Source: Aulostomus chinensis
Lineage: Eukaryota; Chordata; Actinopteri; Syngnathiformes; Aulostomidae
Assembly: GCA_037954235.1 (NCBI GenBank)
Contig: JBBMOA010000021.1
Coordinates: 3,557,001-3,621,000 of the forward strand
Reading direction: 5' to 3'
Length of the DNA: 64,000 nucleotides
Below are positions 1-11,800 of the stretch, piece after piece (positions within the stretch are counted from its first letter, which is position 1; each line of letters begins with the position of its first letter). A program made the translations under genes and the position numbers. The notes below the pieces were generated by a model. That model ran no database searches. It was not told the DNA's origin and was given only the letters and a program-made list of their open reading frames with translations.

Positions 1-3000
1 TTGGTTTGTTTGTTTTCCTCAGCTGATGGAGGTATGTCTCCAGTCAAACATCAGGAGCGATTTGGTTTCTCTGGCTCAGTCTATAGTATGAGTAGTAGTA
101 TTTAATCCCAAGCAGACCAAAGACAGGAAAAGCCTCACTGCCTCCTGCCAGTTAAAACTGTGTCTGTTCATTACGGTCAGAAGTGATACATGTGAATTTG
201 CATATAGAGCAGAAAAATTAGGTTTAATCACACGTGGCCTCTCCAGACGCATATTGAGACGCATTCTAATACCATGTCCAAACCCCCATACTCCACTTGT
301 GACGGGAACACCAGGGATGCATGTTAATGTCCCGTCTGAACAGGGTCTTTGATGAAACTGTGGTCTGTCCTTGTTTTTGCCAGCTCAATTTTCCTCAGAC
401 TGTTCTTACTTCTGGTCACACAACCATTCCAAGAGGCTGTTGCTGAGTAATGAGAGTGCACACGACATTTATGAATGTAAGGGACATACACAGAATAAGC
501 CTATGAACATTCTGGCATGGGTTCCAGGTTGAGTTTCCTCCAGATGCCCCCTCCCACACTCAGAGGATGGTTGGGTGCAGTTTTATAGAACAATTCTTTC
601 ATTTTCAATCTCTCTCTGTAACTCAAGATGCAGTTCATTTGAACACAGATGTACAGTAATTGTTGCAATCATTGCTTAAGGCTTGCAGTGTGTTCCAAAT
701 AAAATTATTTCCTTTGTTCTCAAGAACGCTGTCAGGCTTTCATTAAATAGAGAGCTGAGGGAATTGCAAGTATGTGCTGAAACGCGAGCAGCTTTTCCCA
801 CATCGAATGTTCAAATTTGTTGAGAACCCAGTAACTGTATTATCCAGGGATGCCCCAATTAAGTGTTTTGGGGATGATCCAGGTCCAAGTACTTGAATGT
901 TGACTGTCCGCCAATTGGATGTCCAACATCTATAATGGCGTTCATGTTGATTAAATATGTATTTACCACTGAGCAAGAGCCTGAGGTTCTTTCCTCAACA
1001 TCGAGTTGTTCACACACATAACTTTGGAAAAGGGAAGTAAACTGAAGTTACTTCAGGAGTTGAAACTGATCGGCAAACTATTATTTGAAAGCGAACGTTT
1101 GTCATTTTTAACCAGCAACAGCAATTCTCAGCACTTGTATCAAATGAGAGAATGTGATCCGTGTTATTCAGGATGTGTTTGGGGGCTGGAATGCCTTGAC
1201 AATGCTTGAATTTATTACGGAGTTTTCAAGGTTTGAAAAGTGCTTTAAATAAGTTGCTTGAAATTGCATCAAATCTCTGGGACACATACTTAAACTTCAT
1301 TGCATGTCACCCTTAGAAACCTGCCATACACACATTTTTGTCTTATTAGGAGGAAGACAGCAGGTCAAGAGTAGACGCCTCACAAAATTTGAACACATCA
1401 TGCAGAAGCTGGGTTTAAACCTGATGATTCTTTTTACTTAAAGCTCAGTTTTCCAGTCATAAATCCATAATACATGGTTTTCTTCTTAGGTCTCTATTCA
1501 AATTTTAAAAGTTAATAACACGCTTAGCCCATTAAGGTGGAAGTAAATGGCAGCCGTGCCAATGTGCAGTTATGTCTCATAAGTTATTACAGCAATTTAT
1601 GGCATCATATAATTCTTATACAGACTTGTTGCATGATGTAAGCATTTTTAACCGCTGGAGAATTGAAAAAAGGGGTTTAAAAAAAAAAATCCCTCCTGAA
1701 TCCGACATTAAGATTCCAAGACCTTGAGAAACACCTCAGATATCTTCATTCTGTGAGCTGTTATTATGTATGGCACAGCCAGGAGATGCCTCGAAAGCTT
1801 GAAAATGTACCCTTAAAATGGGCTTGAATCTAAATTATGAAGTGCTGTTGGAGCCCTGTCTTTTTAATGATAATGCTAATTAGCATTGGAGTGTGACTAA
1901 TCCATGCATGCCTTATTGCAGCTTATACAGACCCTTTATAGATGCACAGTTTGGTCCGTGACCCCAAAATGTCTTTGGTAGGATCACGGGGAACTGCTGG
2001 ATAACAGGAGGCGGACGGTGGATTTGTGGCAAGAAAAAAAAAACGAGCAAAAAAATGTTTGGCTGGACAGCAATTCTAGACAAATATGGCACTTTGTTTT
2101 TGCATGCTTGGAATTTGTTGAATCCAGTTGTTTGTGGAGAAATTTCTTGTGATATTCTATTATCTGAGCATTTGTTGTGGTTCTGTTTACATCTGAGGCT
2201 AACGAAGAGCAAGCGGTTGCCTTAATCACCTGGGGTGAACACTTGAACTTTGGGCCCCTGGCTCCTCAAGGTGTGTTCACAACCATCCAGTTGCGGCGTT
2301 GAGTTATTTTCTTGGTGTATGTGTGGTACAGCACACGTACGGTACTGATTGGTTGATAAGCGTGCTGGTGGCAGATGGTTCTCCAGACACATGCTGTGTT
2401 CTTCCATACCAGCTCATAACTCTGACATGGTTCTCCAGTTACTGCACACACAGCTCCTCTTGGGTTTTGGATTGTCCTTGGGGCCCCATCTACTGAAGCC
2501 CCCACACGAACGTAGAAGTGTCTTACTTTTAATATTTTCTCTCGTTAAAAAGAAACAAAACTTGGCTGTGCACTGACAGGATGACGATGACTGTTCTATG
2601 TGCCAGGTCATTGAACGCTGACCTGAATCTCAGCATGCAGCCAAGAAGACAGAGTTGTGAAAAGAGTTTGTAATGTGATAAATAAGTAGGAGCCCTGTTA
2701 AAATAGTTGTTAGAGCAAGATGGGTCTCAGTTGGACTGGATTTACCATCTGTTGCATCAACTGATGAGAACAGACCTAAAAAGGCTTTGTACCATGCGTG
2801 AGCTTCCATTGGAAATAAGCTGCAACATCTCCTCTACAGATGTCTTTGTGGCTCTGATTCTGCATTCATTAATACAAATGATCATAAAGGTGGTTTTAAC
2901 ATGAAGTTTTGCTACAACCATGTTGGTGTGGGATTGTACTTTGCATCCCAGTTACTTTGTTTTTTCCTTCCCAGCCGTCTGTTTTGGGTTATGTAATGTG

Positions 3001-3593
3001 AAAACATTGTGTGCTTGCTGAGTTCAAGAGTCAAACTGACTCATTTGCCAGCATCCTTGCCTCTGCTTCCAAGTTGGTAATAGCAGCAGATTGGGTGCTG
3101 AAGCGTACAGGTATTTAATCTATGGTTGCACAGCTCAGAATGAGCAGCCGAGGTTTTGTAAACATGCCCTTTTGACAGACTTGTTGGTGACAGACCTGTG
3201 TACTCAGTACAGTGTATCCTGAGAGCCCTCCACCACAAAGTCAGACCCCGCCCCTCTACCAATAACCAATGTCTCTGTAACACGGTTTAAAGAAAGTGAA
3301 TGCCAAGAGAATATATGCACCTGGACTAGCACGCACATTTGTTTCTACATACATAGTTGTGTTAATCTTGTAATCAAGTAGTGTAATCATGTAAAAATTG
3401 TTTTCTGTCTGGTGTTTCATAGTTTAATATTCACTTTGCCATGCCAGTGTAAGCATATCTCTGCAAAGTAAGTAACTCATCCAAACCAACAGAGGGATTT
3501 CTGGGAAAACATGTGAAAGTCTGCAGAATGCCTTAAATTTGCAGACAGTATTCTGAACAGCTGTCTCTCCCCCCCCCCCCGTCTCTCTTCCAG
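1..3593 (+). other. epc1 first intron, 3' part
   Basis: No match to the expected first coding exon (MSKLSFRARAL...) is present, so that exon lies upstream of base 1. The stretch is AT-rich unique sequence with stop codons in every frame. It ends in a C-rich pyrimidine tract (about 3567-3590) before the exon 2 acceptor. Bases 23-31 look like a 9-nt microexon and are treated as a separate finding. Confidence 0.75.
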
Positions 3594-3753
3594 GAACACC
3601 ATCTTCAGCGGGCCATCTCGGCGCAGCAGGTATACGGCGAGAAGAGGGACAACATGGTTATCCCCGTCCCCGAGGCAGAGTGCAACATCACGCACTACGA
3701 GTCCCTCTACCCCGGGGAGTTCAAAATGCCAAAGCAGCTTATTCACATACAGC
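3594..3753 (+). CDS. epc1: epc1 coding exon 2 (EPcA region)
   Basis: Acceptor CAG|GAACACC and donor AGC|GTGAGT. It encodes 53 codons plus one base, starting EHHLQRAISAQQVYGEKRDN and ending MPKQLIHIQ. This is the conserved first half of the EPcA domain that contacts the TIP60 acetyltransferase module. It is entered in phase 0 and left in phase 1, and the split codon is the Pro of PFSLD. Confidence 0.96.
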
Positions 3754-4802
3754 GTGAGTAGCAGGGCAGCTGCTGCAGGATTATCCTCCTCTTAGCTGCG
3801 TTGGCTGCATGTGGGGATGTTGTTTCCATGTGGATTCACCAGGTGTGTTTGGTGATTTCAGGATGCTGATTGAGTGATCAGGGTGTGTGAGTAGGGGGAT
3901 ATAAAGGAGCTGCTAACTATTACTTAGCATGCATCGTTTGTGTCGGATTAAACTCTAAAGCACTCAACAGCCTTCTTCTGTGTCCAAAGACGAAATCAGT
4001 ACTATCGGGAAATATTGAGCGCAGTAATGGGTTCCCTTTGTGGGAGGACATCTGTATGTTTAGCACCTGTTACTCTTTGGTTTTTGTTGTCCCAATAGTG
4101 CCTGACAGGATGTGCACTTGAAATCATTACAGCGCTTTCAACCTGAGAACCAATTACATTTATGTAATGGAAGGCAGTTAGACATTGAATAGACAGCACT
4201 TGAAGTGAGACCACTGTTGGGTTTTGTTATCACACCTGAAAACAGAGATGTGGGTCTGGCAGGGAGAACGTTGCAGGGGTTTTACAGGTGAAAGCAGACC
4301 TATCAAGCCCTTTTATTGGGGTGCTGGTGATCAGCAGGTCATCTCCAGGTTTCAGTAATATTATTTAGGTATTGGTACGGTGAGGCTGGCCAACAATGTT
4401 TTGAAAGAACAAGTCATTAGCAAAGAAAGTGGTAAAATATGTTTTATTGGCCTTGATTTGAGAAGGCATACATTTTTTCCCTTAAATTCAGCTAATGGCC
4501 AAAGCAGCTGTAAAACTGTCATGCATCCCTACTTTCTTTATTTTCCACCTGTTACAAACTTTAAGTTACTTTCCTGTTGAACTGATGCTGGTGATGATGG
4601 GCCCCAGCAGGCCTCCAGGTTCTGTCCTGAGTACCAGTAACACCCTGGACAGGCCCCAGCAACGCATCACCCCCCACCCTCATCCACCTCCGCTGGCTCT
4701 TTATTACGTCCTGTATGTCATTCAAAATCCTACTACTGATACCCAAAACCCTCCATTCCCTTGCACTCCAGTACCTGTCTGCCCCAACGCACCCCCCCCC
4801 CC

Positions 4803-4833
<31 letters not shown>

Positions 4834-5832
4834 TGGCAGCCACTGGTTCTGCAAGTTGTCCCACTTTGAACAATGAGAGGTCTGTAATGTTCATCATTGG
4901 TACACTTCAACTGTGAGAGACAGAATGTAAAAATAATCCAGGAAATCACATTGTATGATTTTCAAAGAACTTATTTGTATCATGGTGCTAAAAGTGAGTA
5001 TTAGCACCTCCAAACTAGCAAGAATTCTGGCCCTCACAGACCTGTTACTGCTTCATTAAGAAGCTCTTCTATCCTCCACTTGTTACCTGTATTGATGGCA
5101 CCTGTTTGAACTTGTTATCTGTATAAAAGACACCTGTCCACACCCTTAAACAGTCAGACTGCAACCTCTCCACCACGGCCAAGACCATAGAGCTGTCTTA
5201 GGACACCAGGGACAAGATTGTCCACCTGCACAACACTGGGATGAGCTCCTCCACGAGAGGCAAGCAGCTTGGTGAGAAGAGATCAACTGTTGGAGCGATT
5301 ATTAGAAAATGGAATAAATACAAGGTCACTGACAATCTCCCTCCACCTGGGGCTCCATGGAAGGTCTCACCTCGTGGGGTACAAATGATCTTGAGAACGG
5401 TGAGGAAATGACCCAGAACTACACTGGGGGTGGGGGGGTGGGGGGGGGTGAACTGGTCAGTGACCTGAAGAGAGCTGGGACCACAGTAACAAAGGTTACT
5501 CATAGTAACACACTACATTGTCATGGATTAAAATCCTGCAGTGCTGGAAAGGTCCCCCTGCTGAAGCCAGCACATGTCCAGGCCCGTCTAAAGTTTTCCA
5601 GAGAGCATCTGGATGATCCAGATGAGGATTGGGAGACTGTCATGTGGTCAGATGAGACCAAAATGGAACTCTTTGGTATAAGGGTTAGAGTTTTCTTGGA
5701 TTTTTATTGACTTATTTATATTTTTACTTCCTGTCTCACAGTTGAAGTGTACCAATGATGAACATTACAGACCTCATCTTTTTAACAGGGACAACTTGCA
5801 GAATCCGTGGCTGCCAAATACTTTTTTGCCGC

Positions 5833-5878
<46 letters not shown>

Positions 5879-8800
5879 CGTGCACACAATGTCCAAGCTG
5901 GAGTGCTCATTTTGAAAGCCTGAAACAAGCAATTCTAGTAACGTCTTAACATATAAAGTTCGTGATGAGCATAATGGTCCTCTATACTGCTCTGGTTACA
6001 GTGACGACCAGTAAACACGCTTCTCTCTCATCCACTTGCTGATGGATTACAACTGACAGCCACTTAAGCCATTTTACCAGACTAATATGTTACTGCCTGG
6101 AGAATGTCTTGCCCTTGACTGGAGCTTCTGGCCAGACTGACTGGTCAGGCAAAACCCCCAAAGCCACAGGAAATATTAATAATGAGCAAGTGGCTGGTTC
6201 AGTTCCCAGCCTGGAAGCTGGTGCTTGGCCTCGGGCTCTGATTTGTAGCAACAGGGAAGGCAGAACCAAATACATTGTTTTGACATGATAGAAGGTTTTT
6301 TAAATTTTAGTTCTGCAGCTAGACAGGAATGACTTTAATGAAGGATTTACGAAACACACAAATAAAAGTTAGCTGGTCCACCTCACATACCAAAATTACG
6401 AACTATGTCCAATATGCTGCCATCGGGGTGGGTATTTAGGGTCAGATTCTTTTGTCACCTTGGGCGTATATTATTGTATATAATGATTCAGCAATAGTTG
6501 TCATTTCTTGAGATAACTTTACAGTGCTTCATCACATTTAACTTTTGTCAGCAGCTGCTGCACAGCTTCTTCTCACTTATCTTGAACTAACTGGGATGCT
6601 TCCCTCTGCTCTGAGCTTCCAGGTTTATGTCCGTGCCTGCCGTGAGAAAACTCAAAAATATAGATGAGTCTATTTTGTTGCTTTGCTTTCATCAGACTTT
6701 GTTTAGCATCGCATTGCCCCACCTGAGCTGAACTATGTCACAGTATCAGGATCCCAGTGTTGCCGGCAGTAAGACTGTTTACAGTGGTGGTGTTTGGTCT
6801 CGCCAGTCCTGGTGCTCTTGAATGAATGCAGGCTGTCCGTCTCTCCGCTGACTGACTGCTCTCCATCTCACAGCTTTCAGTCTGGATACAGAGCAGCCAG
6901 ACTACGACCTAGATTCAGGGGATGAGACGTTTGTGAATAAGCTGAAGAAGAAAATGGAAATCACCGCCCTGCAGTTTGAAGAAATGATAGACCGTTTGGA
7001 GAAAGGCAGTGGACAACAGGTATGTCTCACCTTGATCGGGGCAAACACTGATATCTCTGGCTGGGCATGTATTTGGAGGAAGCATTCACACCTGTAGCTT
7101 TATTGCTCTGTGGTCATTTCGATGCGTGAGTTAAAAAGTGGTTGCGTTTGTCTCTGTGGTCATTGTGTTCTGTAGCGCTCCGAAGCTGTGAACAAACACC
7201 ATGTGCAAACAAACACGTGTCATTGGCCAGAAATCTTCTCTCCTCCAGACTCTGGCACATGAGCTCATGTGCAAAATGTTAAAACACTTCTGTGGTCCTG
7301 TTCTGCACCATTAATTACATCATTGCTCTTTCACTGTTGAAGTGTCCTGGACCAGGGGGGGACTCATGAAGGACTTATTAATCAATGTAATACAAACGCC
7401 ACCCACAGGAAAACCTGTCTTGCCTTTACTGCCATGGAAATAAACAAAAGCATGTACTTCTTGGCCGTGTGTGTTGGGAGCTCTGCTTACATTAATCATA
7501 TTTTTTTTCACACCATTCATGTGCCATGTGATTCGCATGGTCCTGTAGGAGCTGTCCTGTAGTTTTGGTTGAGTGGCATAAATGTATTGTCACTGTCAGG
7601 AAGGAAAAGCCGCTCGGATGAGAGAAAGCGGAGACCGTTTCTGAGGGATCTTGGCAGGCTTGTTTTGTCTTACATTTGAATGCTGTTGCTGTCTTAAGCC
7701 CAAACACATCAGTCTTTGGGGGAAACTTGAATTTCCCAGGGGCCTGGTGTGAACACATCTCTCAGGAGTCAAGAGCGTTCCTTTTTCCTGACAGTTGCTG
7801 GGATGTCACAGTTGTTGGTTTGCCTGTGTTCCTTTGCAGTTTGTCAGTCTCCAGGAAGCCAAACTGTTGCTGAAGGAGGACGATGAGCTGATCAAGGAGG
7901 TGTTCGACTACTGGAGCCGCAAGAGAAAAGTCTGCAAAGGTGGATCCCTCATTCCCAACGTCAAACAGGAGAAGAGGGATGGCTCCAGCACCAGCGACCC
8001 CTATGTGGCCTTTCGCAGACGGACAGAGAAGATGCAGACCAGGAAGGTGTGGCCACAAGGATGAGACGCTTTTCAGCAAAACTTGTTGTTTTGAAACCAA
8101 AATGACTCAATTATGTACTTCTAGATCAGTTAGTTTTTGAAAGACATGGGGAATTTCTAAGTGCTTGGGTGCAGCAGCCTGATTTTACACACGCAAAAGT
8201 ATGAGGTATTTCTCTAGTACGGGCCACTTCTGATGTATACGACCCCTCCTTGGGCACATCCAGATTACAGGAGCTGGTAACTATTTAAGTCATGAGGACT
8301 ATGTTTTGAGAAACCTTTTAGCTTCTACCTTAGGCTATCAGAATAATTCTGATATTCCTTATAAACTCTTTCTCCTCGGACGGCTGCACCATTACTTTAG
8401 CCTTTTAGAAAAGTTAAATCCCTGGAAAAGTTGAAATACACAAGAGTCACATTTGCGTGTTTGTGTGACTGGAGCATTACCGTTCCTCTTTAAGAACCGA
8501 AAGAATGACGAGGCTTCATACGAGAAGATGCTGAAGCTACGCAGGGATCTAAGCCGAGCTGTCACCATCCTGGAGATGATCAAGAGGAGGGAGAAGAGCA
8601 AGAGAGAGCTGCTGCACCTTACGTTGGAGATCGTGGAGAAGCGGTGAGTGGGTGAAATCGGGGCCCAGATAGCATTCAGATGTTGCAAAGAGTTGGGCTG
8701 TGACTGTTAGGCTTGTCTGTCTATCGACTACCTTGTCAGGCAGCTGCCTTTGCAGCGATTAGAGAGGCTTCCTCAGAGGGATGGAGTAGTGTGTAACGGC

Positions 8801-11800
8801 ATGCTTTGGTTTTCACTTAAGGTGACAGACGCTGCAGATATTTATTATGGGGGATAATATATTGTTGCCCTCATTCTGTCTCTCCAGGGGTGTTTTGGTC
8901 TGGTTTCTGATAAGGTTTAAAAACAGCACTGCTAAGCCTTTGAGAGATGAGAAAGGGTTGGACTTCCTACTGGGGGTTTTGTTTTTATTTTTGCATTTCG
9001 AGTGTTACTGTTTTTTGGATAACTTTTGTTGAATTAAGCTTTTGTTTAATTTCCAAGATGCAGATTGGGCGACTGTGCAGTTCTGGCAGAAGTCGACCAC
9101 ATTTGTGTGCAGTCATGCTTTGCTGCTTGTGTTAATTGGGGGCACAGTTACACACACTTTATTGCATGAATTATCAATTTAGAGTTGTGGTTTTTGTTGT
9201 TTTTGTTTTTCGTAGCGTCTGTGGCTTCAAGAATCTGTTTTCCAGTCTTTCAGATATCGCCTATGTTTGTGTATCATTTTGGGATTTTTTTTTTTTTTAT
9301 TGTCAAAGCGCGACATGGAATTGTTCGTCTCCCCCTCAACGGGAGCCATTGCAATCCATCTAAACATGACATCCGAATGGAATGAATTTCCTCTGAAAGT
9401 AGCTGTCAGTGTGAGCTTAAATTGGACCCTTCTCCTTGAAGTGCCTTTGATTTGTAGTGACATTTCAATTTCCTCTTGTTATCCCGGCCTGGTTTCTGGC
9501 TGTGCATCACCGCCAGTGTTCACTCCCAGATTGGACCGTTCTGTTCTCAATAGATCGCTTCTCTGTTCCTCTTCATGATATTATGCCGCTTTAGAGTGAC
9601 CCAGGTGCAAAGTGTGGTGTGTGGAGCCCATCACTCGTTTGTCCTGGGCTTTTCCTGTTTCCAAGAGGGAGATTCCTTTGTCTGCTGCCATAGTTCTATG
9701 AAACAATTCAAATGTTTCAGAAGTTTAGATTAAACACTTATGTAGAGCCGAATAAGCTGCATTTTAAGCCTTTCGGTACAGATGTATGCAAAACAGGCCT
9801 GTTTGAGAACAAAATTAAGTTTGATCTGAATTTAAAGGTTAAGGTTATTTTAACAGATTCATGCTTGGGATGTCTTTGATGGGAATCAGTTCATTTGTAA
9901 TTGTTTGTTAACCTGCTTTTTGTCCAATCACCAGTCATAAATGCATTTATTGGTGACCTCTGTTATTCTTTAACATTGAATCTATGGCTCCGATCAAAAG
10001 CTGCTCTGAGCCATAGTGTTTTACCATCTTCTCTTAAACTTCTTCCCTACTTTCTGTGTCAGGAACACGATGCCAGACTTTGGCAGCGAGGTGATGGCAG
10101 AGGCACTGGCCCAGCGGGCTCTGGTGAAGCCTGTCTACACCATCCCCATCTTTACCCCCTCGAGCACTAACCAGTACAGACACCAGGACCACTTGGACAT
10201 GAAGGACTACAAGAAAGTAAGACAACACACCTCCTTCCTGCTGTTTCAACATCTGGAGCAGTATAGAAAATATTTGTCACGCTTATCAGCTGTCGAGGAT
10301 TATAGGTGTGTTAACAGAAGAACTGCCTTTTTCCTTCACTAAAGTCAACTAATATATTAATGCTGGCAGGAAGGAGAATTTGAACAGACCTGGTGTTGAA
10401 ATTAGTCTTGGAAATTTATATCTAAAGCCCCTTTCACACTGCACCATGAACGCAGGTCTATGTGGGTTTTTCAGCATTCTGAGGGTCGACTCTGCATTTC
10501 GACCCACGTCCACCGACTCGCCAAGCGACCCAGGTGTTAAGCGGCTCGCCTGCAGTGTGAAAAAGGCAAACCGCATCGTCTCAGGTTTCACGCAACCTTC
10601 CTGTTGAATCCTGATTTTGGCACTGTGCCGCCTGTCAGGCTTCACCCGTAGCTTCTTTTCGGCTCCCTTCCAGATGAGCCAAAAACTCCATCCTCCTTCG
10701 CTGCATTAGCGCTCGGACATTTTCCAATCTGCACCGAGTTTGTAAGCTTTGCAAATGAGACAACATTGCATTGACGTCCATGTTGTAGTTTGTTTACCTC
10801 TCAGTGTTCCGGCACACGTTTATTCTGAGATGATGACGACGTTGTCAGCGCAGTGACGTATGAGAAAAAGACAGGCACGCAGCCCTCACAGCAGGAGTTC
10901 AGACCTGGGTCTTCTGGAAGCTTGAATGCGCCCTGATGCCGAGCAAACGTGGGTCCAAAAACCCACGTTGGCACGCGTTTTTCAGTGTGAAAGGGGTTTA
11001 AAACAACATTTTGTTACTAATCACTTGAGTCATTACCATTCTCCTGGAATGCAACAACAACGTTGTCCTCTCTGAAAGACGAGGCCAGCAGCCAGGTCCA
11101 CTGCGTGCCGTGAGGTGGACAAGCAGCATTTGTCAGGGACTGTGTGTATCAGTGTTTTTATCAGGCTCGTGGATTGCCCTCATCTCTGCACCACTCTAGT
11201 CCAGTGTGGTAATGAGCGTGCTGTCACTGAGAGGGTACGGCTCATGATTTATGTGCTGAGTTGCCGTATTCATGTAGCACTTCATTACACAGCTCAATGG
11301 TGAACTCTGTCATCTCCTCTCATTATAATTTAATTAGCTCCAGTGACCAACAGCCCTTCCCTCCTGCCTAGAGGGAGGCAACCATTTCCCCCCTTTGCTC
11401 TCCCTTTTCCTCTACCAGCTGGTTGACTTTTCCCTTTTGCTGTCCAGACCCTCCTAAAATCTGCCCCTTCGTCCCTCATGACTCCAACTCTAATTTCTTC
11501 TATTGATTTGATCCTTCACTCTTGGGTCCTCGCGTCTCTGTTTGTTTTGTCTCCGGCGCTGAACAAATGAATAGGATCTACTACTAATCCTAGTAGAGTT
11601 GGAGTGTGTTTAGTCAGGGAGGGGTCATCCCACAGGGGGAAGCTTGGGTGAACAGTGGCGTGGGGTGGATTAGGGTGGGGAGGGGGGAGCTGCCATCTGG
11701 TGAGGCAGCAGCATCTGGCACGTGCTGCCATCTGCATATCAATGCCTCTTTTCCTCACTTTTGTGTTTGCACACACTCTTTACCCAGGCACGGACCGCCA

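Noticed and set aside
4495..4869. 124-codon frame next to the Tc1 left end
   Set aside because: It is Pro/Thr/His low complexity translated from C and CA runs.
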